Origin: Acetobacter fallax
Lineage (GTDB): Bacteria > Pseudomonadota > Alphaproteobacteria > Acetobacterales > Acetobacteraceae
Length of the DNA stretch: 64,000 nt
NCBI RefSeq assembly: GCF_011516735.1
Contig: NZ_WOSX01000005.1
Location: 1 to 64,000, forward strand
Direction: 5' to 3'
Positions within the stretch are counted from its first letter, which is position 1, and each line of letters begins with the position of its first letter. The position numbers and the translations under genes are program-made. Shown here one piece after another: positions 1 through 11,300 of the stretch. Under the pieces are notes generated by a model. It did not search any database. It saw nothing but the letters and a program-made list of their open reading frames with translations, and was not told where the DNA came from.

Positions 1-140
1 AATAAGGACGCGCCATCCATGCTGGCCTCCAATCCAGCCAGATGGTTGAATCAGATTTCAGCCAATCTGGGTACCCATATTCCGATTCAGCCCAAAATCA
101 TCAGGCTCTAACATCCGCCAATGCCCGAATCATGTCACTA

Positions 141-291
141 CGGCTCATCCCCGCGCAGGCGGGGAACACTTGGCATGACGAATGGCTGGCAGATTCCACG
201 CCGGCTCATCCCCGCGCAGGCGGGGAACACTCGTGCGTCCGGGCGAATGAACAGTGGGAAATCGGCTCATCCCCGCGCAGGCGGGGAACAC
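141..291 (-). CRISPR. Minimal type I-E-like CRISPR array (3 repeats, 2 spacers)
   Basis: Three identical 29-bp repeats lie at 141-169, 202-230 and 263-291. They are separated by two spacers of exactly 32 bp (170-201 and 231-262), the 61-bp period typical of type I-E. Each repeat contains the inverted pair CCCCGC/GCGGGG. By analogy with the E. coli I-E repeat, whose crRNA handle ends in ACCG, the transcribed strand is the minus strand, where the repeat ends in GATGAGCCG; the leader would then lie above 291. No repeat occurs one period to either side, so the array is complete at this size. No cas gene is present in the window. Confidence 0.92.
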
Positions 292-1300
292 CAAGCATGT
301 GGAAAGCAGCCGGATGTTCCATGCCCCCGGAAATTATCGGGCTTTTACCGGGCCAGTCAGCCCACTGCATTGCGTGACTCCGTCAGCAGGTAGAAGGGTT
401 TTTTATTATCAGGTCATTAACACAGAATATCCATCTGAGTGCAGGTACCAGGTTAACGAAACCGGGACATGCCGGACTTGTGGCGATTTTGTCGTTTTCA
501 AAAGACAGCGGCACAAAAAGTCAGAAGTCAAATGCATCTGTAGTTTGTAAGTTTTTCTGATGCTCATCTGACGTTAGAAACGAAATTTGGCTCGCTGTCG
601 CGTCAGGGCGGGGCAGTGGAAGGCCCGCTGTCGGATTGCGTGGCCAGAAAGGCGGTCACAGGGAAGCCAGACAGCGAGCGACTGGCATGGCGGATCATAA
701 GACCTGCCCATGGGCGCCGGGCGCTATTAATGATTGTCTGATGCTGGATATTGGGTGTTGGGGAGCGGGACGGTGGATAGGTCGATGAGCGGTTTCATCG
801 ACAACTACATGTCCCACACAAAGCCGCTGACCCCACGGACGGCATCGGCGCCGTCACTGGTCGATCACCTCACTGCGACTCCGGAAAACCTCGGTCCATC
901 TTCGATCGACGCGACACGCCCCTCTCCGTCGTCGCAGGAACTCGACGATGCTGCCAGGCTACCGCCGAATAGTTTGCAGGAGGCACTTACCCGCGGCGTG
1001 GCGCGGCTTCCCAAATCTGGCACCGATCCCATCCTGCATGTGAAGCGCGTCGGTTCAATAGCGTCGCCTTTGCCTGTTCCGGCAACTGCCGGAGAGGCGG
1101 GCACCGACGCTTGAGCCCACGTGAAAATCTTCCGGGGAGAATGACATAGCAGGTCCGAAACTCCTGCTGGAATATGTAAATTTTCTAATTAATGCGTCTG
1201 ATCAAGGTTGGCTCTGGCGGGGGAAGAGACTGTCCGGTTTCGGCGGCAGAGTTAAAAAAGTGGACTATGCATCAGAGCCGGACCCAACAGAGCAGGCCGT
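292..1300. other. About 1 kb without a confident gene
   Basis: The stretch from the CRISPR array to the ars operon holds no ORF that I recognise. An open frame at 734-1114 (+, 126 codons) is rich in Ser, Pro and Thr, lacks a good ribosome binding site and resembles no family I know. A 79-codon frame overlaps it on the other strand. Given the decayed mobile elements nearby, this is probably eroded mobile or island DNA. If the array is transcribed on the minus strand, its leader and promoter would fall at about 292-450. Confidence 0.4.
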
Positions 1301-1313
1301 CTTGACATGGCCT

Positions 1314-1339
1314 CATATATCCACAAACAAGGATATATG
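1314..1339. promoter_or_regulatory. Perfect 9-bp inverted repeat at the arsR start, candidate ArsR operator
   Basis: CATATATCC (1314-1322) and GGATATATG (1331-1339) are exact reverse complements separated by 8 bp. The right arm contains the proposed arsR start codon at 1337. A TTGACA hexamer lies just upstream at 1302-1307. ArsR-family repressors bind AT-rich dyads at their own promoters, so autorepression at this site is likely but inferred. Confidence 0.55.
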
Positions 1340-1690
1340 GATACAGAATCCGCGCTCTCGGCCCTCAACGCCCTGTCGCAGTCCACGCGGCTGGAGATCT
1401 TCCGCCTGCTGGTGCGCCACGAACCGGAAGGACTACCCGCCGGAGACGTCGCGCGGCACCTCGATGTCCCGCAGAACACCATATCGGCCCATCTCGCTAC
1501 CCTGACGCGGGCTGGCCTGCTGATCTCGCAGCGCCACAGCCGGCTGATCGTCTATCGTGCTTGTCTTCCGCGCCTGCGCGACCTGATGCTTTTCCTCGTC
1601 AGGGACTGCTGTGCGGGCAGCCCCGAACTCTGCGCGCCCCTGATCGCGAACCTGTCCTCCTGCTGCCCGAGCCCGGACTCCTGCCCATGA
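1337..1690 (+). CDS. arsR: ArsR-family arsenical-responsive repressor
   Basis: A small winged-helix repressor of about 117 residues. The helix-turn-helix covers roughly residues 12-75 (TRLEIFRLLV, then GDVARHLDVPQNTISAHL). The C-terminus is rich in cysteine: a CC pair, a third Cys seven residues later, then another CC and a final Cys. This resembles the C-terminal arsenite-binding site of Acidithiobacillus-type ArsR rather than the ELCVCDL site in the DNA-binding helix of E. coli ArsR. I chose the start at 1337 because ArsR homologues begin close to the MDTESAL segment; an in-frame ATG at 1307 would add ten residues. The gene overlaps arsC by 4 bp (ATGA) and heads an arsRCB operon. Confidence 0.88.
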   Translation: MDTESALSALNALSQSTRLEIFRLLVRHEPEGLPAGDVARHLDVPQNTISAHLATLTRAGLLISQRHSRLIVYRACLPRLRDLMLFLVRDCCAGSPELCAPLIANLSSCCPSPDSCP

Positions 1691-2108
1691 CCGTCACCAT
1701 CTACCACAACCCAGCCTGCGGCACGTCGCGCAACGTGCTGGCACTGATCCGCAACAGCGGCGAGGAGCCCCGGATCATCGAATATCTGAAAACCCCACCG
1801 AGCCGAGCCGAACTGGTTGATCTGATCGCCCGTATGGGGGTTCCGGTGCGCGCGGTCCTGCGGGAAAAGGGCACGCCCTTTCACGAACTCGGCCTCGATA
1901 ATCCGGCCCTGAGCGATGATACGCTGATCGACGCCATGATCGCACACCCGATCCTGATCAACCGGCCCATCGTTGTCACACCGCTTGGCGTGAAACTCTG
2001 CCGTCCCTCCGAGGTGGTTCTGGACATTCTACCCACGCCACAGAAGGGTGCTTTCGCCAGGGAGGACGGCGAGAAGATCGTGGATGAGGCCGGGAAACGG
2101 ATCGTCTG

Positions 2109-2109
<1 letters not shown>
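1687..2109 (+). CDS. arsC: Arsenate reductase, glutaredoxin-dependent type
   Basis: A 140-residue protein that reduces arsenate to arsenite so that it can be exported. The N-terminus has the family active site [10 protein letters not shown] with catalytic Cys at about residue 11, followed by the TPPSRAEL region. The arginines expected in the mid-protein loop of E. coli-type ArsC are replaced in part here ([17 protein letters not shown] keeps NRP and CRP). Length is normal for the glutaredoxin-coupled (thioredoxin-fold) class. It overlaps arsR by 4 bp, and its TGA shares one base with the arsB start, so the three genes are translationally coupled. Confidence 0.93.
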
Positions 2110-3404
<1,295 letters not shown>

Positions 3405-3429
3405 CACCACCGAAGGATCTGACGGAACC

Positions 3430-3530
3430 ATGTCCAGGCCGGAAATGCCTGCCCTGCACCCGGAGTATCTCGAACGGGTCGATCTCGCACAACTGGAACC
3501 GCAACCACGGGTTGACCAGACAAGCTGTTC
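3430..3530 (+). pseudogene. arsH: Probable arsH 5' remnant interrupted by an IS
   Basis: An ATG with a GAAGGA ribosome binding site 26 bp after arsB opens a frame whose first ~27 residues (MSRPEMPALHPEYLERVDLA, then QLEPQPR) resemble the N-terminus of ArsH, an NADPH-dependent flavin oxidoreductase that often follows arsB in alphaproteobacteria. Similarity stops near 3520 and the frame runs into IS sequence, ending at 3624. The flavodoxin core of ArsH is missing. Identification rests on the short N-terminus and the operon context, so it is tentative. Confidence 0.45.
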
Positions 3531-3539
3531 AAGTCAGAT

Positions 3540-3994
3540 GAACAGAATGAGGACCTGTTGGGAACTGGCTTTTTTTAAAGTCTCTGGATGTGCTTCAAAA
3601 CCGGTATGGATCGCTTTGTACTGACGGGTGCCCGGTGGGCGAAGATAGAACCGCTGTGCCCTGGAAAGAAGACGGATCGCGGGGGCAACGGGAAGGATAA
3701 CCGACTCTTCATTGAGGCTGTCTTGTGGATAGCCCTTACAGGCAGTCCATGGCGGGACTACCGACGTATTCCGGGCACTGGAACTCGGTTTACCCGCGCT
3801 ACAGCGACTGAACAAAATCCGGGGGTTTTCCAGAAGATTTTCGAGGCTGTCTCTGATGATGCTGACATGGAATATGCCATGATCGACGACACGGTGATCC
3901 GGGTTCACCGCCATGGCCAGGGAGGGGGAAACTTCTCTCCCGGTTCGGAACGACGGCCTCTGCCACGCCCCTTCCCTGAACGTCTCTGCTCGCC
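3540..3994 (+). mobile_element. Decayed IS5-family element, 5' part of transposase only
   Basis: An ATG at 3606 begins an IS5-family transposase N-terminus (MDRFVLTGARWAKIEPLCPG, then DNRLFIEAVLWIALTGSPWRD, then DADMEYAMIDDTVIRVHRHG). Between about 3765 and 3830 the frame is shifted and later restored: the expected segment of the FGNWNSVYRRYSDW type is scrambled. The similarity ends near 3930, so the DDE catalytic C-terminal half is absent. The remnant abuts the 3' end of the convergent cytochrome b561 gene. It appears to have inserted in arsH and then lost its right half by deletion. Confidence 0.75.
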
Positions 3995-4561
3995 TCACGA
4001 ACGGGACGAAGAAGCCCACGGCAGCATGCGTCCGAGGACTTTGTCTTTCAGGACGAACTGGTGAAAAAGGGCCGCCGCGCCATGGCCTGTCGCAAGGCCG
4101 ACAATCAGCCATGCGTTCCAGTGATGCAGCCCCTGAATCCACCCGAGCACCGCTGTTGGAAAATGGCCGAACGGAGAGGAGAACAGGAGGCCGAAAAAAC
4201 TCATCGTCTGTCCGGCGCCCCATCGCCAGAGATAGCCCAGCACGATTTCCGCCACGAGCAGCACGTAGAGTGTGTATTCCACACCAAGGGCGAACATCCG
4301 GTCTCCAGGCCGCAGGAGGTCCGACAGGTGTCGCCCTTTTGTCACGCGCCAGACAATACGAAACGCCATGGTTGCTGTCAGCAGGATACCGGCGGTCAGA
4401 TGCGCCACGACCATCAGATGATGGACGGGTTTTGACGGCCAGCCCCAGGTTTCGCCAAGAGCGAACTGAAACAGCACCAGAAAGGCTGTCGTCCAGTGAA
4501 GGATGATTGTCGGCCTGTCGTAGCGCAGGGTATCGGTGATGTCCGGCACTGGATAGGGCAT
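3995..4561 (-). CDS. cybB: Cytochrome b561
   Basis: A 188-residue integral membrane protein of the prokaryotic b561 family. Four hydrophobic segments are visible, with heme-ligand-type histidines in the first (TIILHWTTAFLVLF), in the second (VHHLMVVAHLTAGILL) and in the last (GLHHWNAWLIVGLATGHGAAALFHQF). These proteins carry two b hemes and move electrons between quinol and other carriers. The length is normal, so the adjoining IS remnant has not removed essential sequence, although the last few residues (WASSSRS) could be altered by the junction. Confidence 0.88.
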   Translation of the reverse strand: MPYPVPDITDTLRYDRPTIILHWTTAFLVLFQFALGETWGWPSKPVHHLMVVAHLTAGILLTATMAFRIVWRVTKGRHLSDLLRPGDRMFALGVEYTLYVLLVAEIVLGYLWRWGAGQTMSFFGLLFSSPFGHFPTAVLGWIQGLHHWNAWLIVGLATGHGAAALFHQFVLKDKVLGRMLPWASSSRS

Positions 4562-4757
4562 GCGTGTCCTGACAAAAATGAAGTCTGAATACTGCCTGGT
4601 ATCATGCTTTCCTGACAGGACGCTGAACAGAACAGATTTTTTAAAATATAAATAACATTGAAAATAACTCGCAATATCAGAATAAAAATACCTGTTGTGG
4701 CGGGATGCTGCAGCTTCTAATCCTGAGCTTTACTGATCCGGAGCCACAGGTCGTCTT

Positions 4758-5453
4758 ATGTCGCGTCTTCACCCCCAAACCGAACGCCATGCCGTCGAGA
4801 AACTGGGATGGCTGCGCGCGGCCGTCCTCGGAGCCAATGATGGAACCCTTTCGACCGGCAGCCTCATTGTCGGGGTCGCCAGTTCCCACGCGGCACACAG
4901 CAGCATTCTCATCGCGGGGCTGTCCGCACTTGTCGCCGGAGCCCTCTCGATGGCGGCCGGCGAATATGTTTCGGTCAGTTCCCAGGCGGATTCAGAGCGG
5001 GCGGATATCGCCCGCGAAAAACAGGAACTTGCCACGGACTGGGACGGGGAAGTTACCGAACTGGCCGGGATCTACCAGGAAAGAGGTCTGGATAAAGATC
5101 TTTCACACAAGGTTGCTGTCGCCCTCATGAAGCATGATGCACTGGGCGCGCATGCACGAGATGAACTGGGCCTTTCCGAGGCCACCGCAGCACGCCCTGT
5201 ACAGGCGGCGTTCGCCTCGGCAACGGCCTTTTCGTCTGGCGCTATATTACCCGTCATGGCGGCTGTTCTGACGCCTGTGACCTGGGTTTCGTGGAGCGTT
5301 TCCCTCATCTCGGTCATCACTCTCGCCATTCTGGGCGTTGTCGGCGCCGTGGCTGGCGGAGCACAGCCCCTGCGTCCCGCATTGCGGGTGACGTTCTGGG
5401 GCGTCATCGCCATGATCGTCACGAGCGGGATCGGTCATCTGTTCGGCGTGTGA
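4758..5453 (+). CDS. VIT1/CCC1-family iron/manganese transporter
   Basis: A 231-residue membrane protein of the VIT family. The N-terminus is typical (WLRAAVLGANDGTLSTGSLI), followed by ALSMAAGEYVSVSSQADSE, which belongs to the family's metal-pathway region, a soluble helical stretch (about residues 75-150), and three C-terminal hydrophobic segments. Family members move Fe2+ or Mn2+ out of the cytosol; the substrate here cannot be read from sequence. It stands alone between cytochrome b561 and the RND operon and adds to the metal-related character of the region. Confidence 0.88.
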   Translation: MSRLHPQTERHAVEKLGWLRAAVLGANDGTLSTGSLIVGVASSHAAHSSILIAGLSALVAGALSMAAGEYVSVSSQADSERADIAREKQELATDWDGEVTELAGIYQERGLDKDLSHKVAVALMKHDALGAHARDELGLSEATAARPVQAAFASATAFSSGAILPVMAAVLTPVTWVSWSVSLISVITLAILGVVGAVAGGAQPLRPALRVTFWGVIAMIVTSGIGHLFGV

Positions 5454-5680
5454 CACTTGCTCAGATGCCCTGCTCGCTGGCCCGTATTGTATAAAATCCT
5501 GTGGAGACCAAATGTTTTCAGGGGATCTTTCTGCCGAAAGTCATAGCAGATCACATACGCTGAGCGCATGACGCTCCTCTGCACGCAGCATCCCGTGCGT
5601 CGGTAGAAAAGACAGCTTAACCCACTCCGTCTGGCTTTCAGCCAGCAAAAACAGATCACTTACAGCCCCCCTGTGAGCCT

Positions 5681-7159
5681 GTGAATCACCGATCGCCGCT
5701 TAGTTCAATGAATGAACACGTTCTGAGCCTGGTGACCCCGACGTCTGTTCTGGGCGGCGTTCAGGAAGCTGTCAGGTTCACCTTGTATGCTGAAGATCCT
5801 GCCGCGGCTCATTCACGCGACGATACAGAAAGCCGACTGAATTTCATGTGTGCTCGTCATGTCGATTATCTGGTCGTCAACCGCGCCCCGGAATGGGCAG
5901 GGATCCATTTCCCTGAAAACCGTACGCTCTATATCGCTCTCACCCTGGTCACCATTTGCTTTTTTTCGAGCCTTATTTCAAAGGCCAGAAGTCAGAGCCT
6001 CACATTCTCTCAGGGGGTGGAAGCGGCCTGGTCCATCGATCCGGCCCGGGCCGAACTGAATACGAACTATCGTTCGGCATCGGCTCGGGCCGAGGCTGCC
6101 GGCTCCTGGTTTGCGGGCGGCCCGATTGTATCGGGTCAGTATTTCGACGATCACGCCATAGGCAGCAATGAGGGTTACACAACCTACGAAGGCAGCGTCT
6201 CCGTTCCGCTCTGGTTGCCCGGACAGGGAAGTGCCACCGTCAAAGCCGCGAAGGCCGAAGCATTGACGGTGCAGCAACGGCTGCATGTGCAACGGATGGT
6301 CGTCGCCATGAAGGTCCTGGACACTTCCGCCGGCGTGCTGATGGCCCGGCGACGCCTTGGTATTGCTCATGCGCTGAGAGAGGCACTTGAGAAAATCATA
6401 TCGTCTGTCCACCATGGCACCCTGTCTGGCGAGACGACCCTGGCTGACGAGCAGGCTGTCTCCGCCGAACTGGCGAATGCATCCAGTGAATATTCACTGG
6501 CGGCCGAGCAGGTTGAAACGGCGACATCGGCGCTTCGCATCGTGCTGGGCCGTCCTGGGGTCCCGGAAATCCTCTCCTGCGATGAGCCGGCTGTAGCGCG
6601 TGCAACGCTGATTTCCGGCAGGATTCTCGAAGACAACGATCCGCGTGTGAGGGCCGCACAGCAGGCCGTCCGCGCTGCGGAAGAGGGCATGCGTCTGGCG
6701 CGGGCTTCATTCATGCCCAATCCGGAAGTCGGTGTCGCTGCGATTCATGAGAAACAATATGGGAGTCCATGGGATGATCGGGTGGGCGTTACAGTGTCCG
6801 TTCCGCTGCCCAGCGATGTCCGCGATGTCCCGATGGAGGCCGAGGCCAGAAACAGACTGGCGGCGGCTACGAGCCAGGAGCAGCAGGCACGCCGCAGCGT
6901 GCGCCAGGAACTGTCACAGGTTTTTGCCCGCCTGACAGCCGCAAAGGACACATTCAGAAATTCAGTGTCGTCTGCTGACGACATGAACAATCGCGCAAAT
7001 GAGATGGCCCGGTCGTGGCAGGCCGGTGAGACATCCCTGATCGAGCTTCTGCGTGCCAGAGCTGCCGCATACAGCGCGCTGCAGAGGCGCAATCAGGTGG
7101 AGATCGCCTGGCATGTCGCAATCATCCGGACATTAATCGCAGCGGGAGAATTCCAGTGA
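5681..7159 (+). CDS. TolC-family outer-membrane factor of a heavy-metal RND pump
   Basis: A CzcC/TolC-type outer-membrane channel protein. The region from about residue 110 onward has the family's long amphipathic helices and a typical end (WQAGETSLIELLRARAAAYSALQRRNQVEIAWH). The secretion signal is probably the hydrophobic stretch near residues 83-103 (LYIALTLVTICFFSSLISKA), which means that the first ~55-80 codons may not be translated; an in-frame ATG is at 5846. The 5681 GTG is the longest possible start and has a weak ribosome binding site. The gene overlaps the adaptor gene by 4 bp (GTGA) and is first in a five-gene operon. Confidence 0.82.
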   Translation: MNHRSPLSSMNEHVLSLVTPTSVLGGVQEAVRFTLYAEDPAAAHSRDDTESRLNFMCARHVDYLVVNRAPEWAGIHFPENRTLYIALTLVTICFFSSLISKARSQSLTFSQGVEAAWSIDPARAELNTNYRSASARAEAAGSWFAGGPIVSGQYFDDHAIGSNEGYTTYEGSVSVPLWLPGQGSATVKAAKAEALTVQQRLHVQRMVVAMKVLDTSAGVLMARRRLGIAHALREALEKIISSVHHGTLSGETTLADEQAVSAELANASSEYSLAAEQVETATSALRIVLGRPGVPEILSCDEPAVARATLISGRILEDNDPRVRAAQQAVRAAEEGMRLARASFMPNPEVGVAAIHEKQYGSPWDDRVGVTVSVPLPSDVRDVPMEAEARNRLAAATSQEQQARRSVRQELSQVFARLTAAKDTFRNSVSSADDMNNRANEMARSWQAGETSLIELLRARAAAYSALQRRNQVEIAWHVAIIRTLIAAGEFQ

Positions 7160-8352
7160 GTTTCAGAATAGTCGTCATCGGACGCCAGAGGTGGCTTCTG
7201 GCGCTGTTCTGCCTCTCCGGAGCGCTCATACAGCCCGCATTCGCGGCAGACAACGAACAGATCATCACGATGGGAGCGGCGGCGCAGGCTAATGCCAGAC
7301 TGGTGATCTCGGTGGTGCGGCATGGCATGCTCGGGGAAAATCTCGACGCAATGGGCACCGTCATGTCTGAGGAGAGCCGTATCGTTCGCATTCATCCTGC
7401 GGGATCAGGAAAAGTTCTGAATATAGCGGTTGTTCCTGGACAGCATGTCCGCAAGGGCGAGGTTCTTCTCACGTATCAGGATCACTCCCTGCATCTGGTC
7501 CGCCTTGAGATGACAAAGGCGCAGTCTGCGCTGTCGACGGCACAGGCGACATATCAGAATGCTGCCGCAGCCTATAGCCGGGGCCGTGAACTGGAAGGGA
7601 CAACGGTTGCAGCCGGAGAAACCAGACGCCGTCTGGCTGTATTCAAAGCGGCAAGGGACGATATTATGGCCCGGCAGGCTGATGTCGATACGCTGAAACA
7701 TCAGCTTGAAGAAGAGTACAACTCCGTGACGGAATCAGACAAGGGGCAGATCAGCCCCGCAGATGAGACATCCGCCATCATCTCGCCGACCACGGGTGAG
7801 GTGCAGAGCGTGCTTGTCGGTGTCGCGGACGATATCTCGCCCGCGACGGAGCTGGTGGCTCTGGCCGACATGTCATCGGTCTGGATCGTCTCAGATATTC
7901 TGCCCCAGGATGCCACCCAGGTTGTCGAAGGTGGCGAGCAGACAACGGAACTTCCGGCAGATGGCGCAATGACGTTGCTGACATCGAAGATAACGTCAGT
8001 CGGCGATCTGGCGGACCCCGCGACCGGCCTTATTCGTGTCATCAGCCGCGCATCCAACCCGGGTGGCCATCTTCACCCGGGCATGTTTCTCAATACGCAT
8101 CTGCCAACCCGTAAACAGACAGAGGGCATCATCGTGCCGGGAGGCGCGGTCACGGATATTGACGGCGTCAGCACCATCTTTCTGCCCGTCGGCCCGGATC
8201 GTTTCCGCCCGCAGGAGGTTCGTGTCGGTGCCGAAAGCGCGGGACAGAAGGTCATCGTCTCCGGTCTCGCGGTGGGCGACAGGGTTGTGACGCATGGTGC
8301 GTTCGCCCTGAAGGCCATCATGCAAATCTCCGATCTGCCCGACGGAGACTGA
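7156..8352 (+). CDS. RND efflux periplasmic adaptor (CzcB-like membrane fusion protein)
   Basis: A 398-residue HlyD-family adaptor linking the inner-membrane pump to the outer-membrane channel. It has an N-terminal signal peptide ending near AFAADN (residue ~31), a lipoyl-type segment (IAVVPGQHVRKGEVLLTYQD), an alpha-helical hairpin with AQSALSTAQATYQNAAAAYS, the second lipoyl half (IISPTTGEVQSVLVGVADDI) and beta-barrel segments (GLIRVISRASNPGGHLHPGM). It starts at a GTG overlapping the TolC-like gene and is followed after 7 bp by the pump gene. Confidence 0.9.
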   Translation: MSFRIVVIGRQRWLLALFCLSGALIQPAFAADNEQIITMGAAAQANARLVISVVRHGMLGENLDAMGTVMSEESRIVRIHPAGSGKVLNIAVVPGQHVRKGEVLLTYQDHSLHLVRLEMTKAQSALSTAQATYQNAAAAYSRGRELEGTTVAAGETRRRLAVFKAARDDIMARQADVDTLKHQLEEEYNSVTESDKGQISPADETSAIISPTTGEVQSVLVGVADDISPATELVALADMSSVWIVSDILPQDATQVVEGGEQTTELPADGAMTLLTSKITSVGDLADPATGLIRVISRASNPGGHLHPGMFLNTHLPTRKQTEGIIVPGGAVTDIDGVSTIFLPVGPDRFRPQEVRVGAESAGQKVIVSGLAVGDRVVTHGAFALKAIMQISDLPDGD

Positions 8353-8359
8353 CGCCGCG

Positions 8360-11300
8360 ATGCGTGCCTTTCTTTCTGCCCTTCAGCTTCGACGCTGGCT
8401 CGTCATCGGCGTGCTCTGCCTGATCTTCGTCGCCGGGTGCCTGCTGGTGCGCGGCCTGCCCGTCGAGGCGGTGCCCGACATCTCGCCGCAGCAGGTGCTC
8501 GTCTCCGTGGTGGCGCCGGGGCTTGCCACAGAGGAGGTCGAGCGGCTGATCACCTTTCCGATCGAGACCAGCATGGCGGGCCTCCCCGACATGACCGATC
8601 TGCGGTCGGTGTCGCGGTCCGGGGTTTCGGTCGTGTATGTCCAGTTCGCCGACGACACGGACATCAATCTCGATCGTACCCGCGTCGAGGAGCGGATCCG
8701 GCAGGCCAGAGCCCTGATCTCCGTGCCGGGCGTGAGCGTGAATATCGGGCCGCTGACAACGGGTCTGGGCGAGATCATGCAGCTGCAGATCAAGGGGGAC
8801 GGCTATTCCCTCATGGATCTGAACCGCCTGATGACGTGGACGGTCGCACCGCAACTGAAACTGGTGCCCGGGGTGGTGGACGTCAACGTGAACGGGGGCG
8901 CGGAGGAGACGTTCCAGGTCGCCCTCGACCAGGGCCGCCTTCTGGCGCTGGGCGTTTCGGTCGACGATGTCTTCCGGGCCGTGGACGGCAACAATTCCGC
9001 GTCGGGCGGCGGCTGGATCGAGCATGACGAGGAGCAGCAGATCGTCGTCGGACGCGGGCTGATCGGCTCGCTCGACGATTTCGGTTCCATTCCCGTACGG
9101 ACGAACGTCAACGGGTCCGCCATTTTCCTGCGGGATGTGGGTCGGATCTCGATGGGGCCGAGAACACGCCTGGGCGCCGTGACGCGGGACGGTCAGGGAG
9201 AGATCGTCATTGGTGTGGTCATGATGCGCATGGGCGCGAGTTCCGATGCGACGCTGGCAGCCATCAATGCGGCGTTGCCCGGTATCCGCCAGTCCCTGCC
9301 CAAAGGCGTGACGCTCGACCCCTATTACGTGCGCTCGACGCTGACGGACAGCACCATCGCAACGGTGAAGGAAAATCTCGTCCTCGGCGCGGTCCTTGTG
9401 CTCGGCGTGCTGATCGTGGTGATCGGCGACTGGCGGGCCTCGCTGGTCATCGCCTCCGTCATTCCTTTCGCCCTTGTCTGCGCCATGACGGGAATGCGCG
9501 CATTCGGGATTTCCGCCAACCTGCTGAGCCTGGGCGCCATTGATTTCGGCATGATCGTCGACAGCTCGCTCGTCGTGGTGGAAAATCTCATGACCCATCG
9601 CGCGCGCGATCGCGCCAGTGGCCAGAACACGACGCTGACCACGCTCGCGGTGTCCTCGGCAGCGGAAGTGCTCAGGCCCGTGAGCTTCGGCATTCTCGTC
9701 ATCGTCATGGTCTATCTGCCGATCCTGACCCTGCAGGCCATCGAAGGCAAAATGTTTCGCCCCATGGCGCAGACGGTCATCATGGCTCTCCTCGCCTCGC
9801 TCTTTTACTGCGTCGTCGGCGTGCCTGTCATCGCGGCGCTGGTGATGAAATCGAACGGTCGCCATAATGATACGCGGCTGGTCGCCGCCCTTCGTCGCGT
9901 CTATGGCCCGATGCTGGCCTGGTGTGAAGCCCGACCGCGCACCCTCTTCGGCACGACGATTGCGATCTTCGGCCTTTCCATCTGGATGGGTCTGCATCTG
10001 GGCGGCGAGTTCATCCCCTCTCTCGGCGAGGGCGCTCTGACGGTGACGACGACGCGCCTGCCGGGGATCTCGCTCTCGGAGGCCGTGAAGGAGGTCTCCC
10101 TGCAGGAACGCATCCTGCGCCGGTTTCCGGAAGTGACCAGTGTCGTGAGCAACACGGGCACGTCGGCAATCCCGACCGATCCGATGGGCGTCAACGAGAC
10201 CGACAGCTTCATTTTCCTCAAGCCGCCGTCGCAATGGATCACCGCGCGCACGCAGGAAGGTCTTGTCACGGCGATGAGCCGGGTAATAAGCGATGAGTTG
10301 CCGGGCGTGCAACAATCATGGAGCCAGCCCGTGCAGATGCGGATGGATGATCTGCTGTCCGGCGTGCGCACACAGATCGCTGTTTCGATCTATGGCGATG
10401 ACCTCGCCACGCTGACACGCCTTGGGGACAGGGTGGCCGGTATCATGAAAGCCATTCCCGGCGCGGCGGATGTGGCGCCGCAGGGTGCCGGGAGCATCTC
10501 TTTCATCCACATCGACATCGACCGCAGGCAGGCCGCTCGTCTTGGGGTCTCGCAGCAGGAACTTCTGAATGTGGTGGAGGCTGTCGGCGGCCATATCGGG
10601 CGGCCCGTTACGGTCAACAATGCGCTGATCAGCACGCAGATCCGCTATGATCCCGCGCAGGCCGGGACACGGGATCAGATCGCCCGCCTGAGGATCCGCC
10701 GCGCCGACGGTCGGGGGGCTGTCCTTCTTTCGGAGGTAGCGAAGGTTACGGTTCAGAACGGTCCGCCCCGCATCAGTCGGGACGCTATCCGTCGCCGTCT
10801 GATTGTCCAGGCGAACGTGCGCGGGCGCGATCTCAGCTCTTTCGTGACGGAAGCGCAAAGAGCGGTCAGTAAAAAGGTCAGCCTGCCCGCGGGCTATCGC
10901 ATGGTCTGGGCGGGTCAGTTCCAGAATCTGCGTTCAGCCATGGCTCGTCTGGAACTTGTTGTGCCGGTCGCCCTGATGCTGATTTTTGCCCTGCTGATTC
11001 TTGCGCTGAACTCCGTCTGGCTGGCGGGGCTTGTTTTCATCAATCTGCCTGTCGCCGCAACAGGCGGTATTCTTGCTCTGTTTCTTCGTGGCCTGCCGTT
11101 CAGCGTCTCCGCCGGGATTGGCTTTATCGCCCTGTTCGGCGTGGCCGTTCTGAACGGTGTGGTGCTTGTCACTGCGATCCGGTCTCTGCGTCTGGCAGGG
11201 CGGAGCGCTGCCCGGGCGGCCTTTGAGGCGGCGGAAGAGCGTTTCCGGCCTGTCATGGCCACTGCTCTGGTGGCCAGTCTGGGCTTCATCCCCATGGCCG

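Noticed and set aside
42-550. Overlapping plus-strand frames across the CRISPR array, one with two CxxC-like pairs
   Set aside because: They translate CRISPR repeats (the RLIPAQAGNT phrase recurs once per repeat), so they are not genes; the CxxC-like pairs beyond are probably chance.
734-1114. 126-codon plus-strand frame between the CRISPR array and arsR
   Set aside because: No ribosome binding site, no family resemblance and a competing frame on the other strand; insufficient to call a gene.
8318-10315. Minus-strand frame of 665 codons inside the RND pump gene
   Set aside because: Composition dominated by His, Arg, Asp and Gln, typical of antisense shadows; the pump gene on the plus strand is unambiguous.
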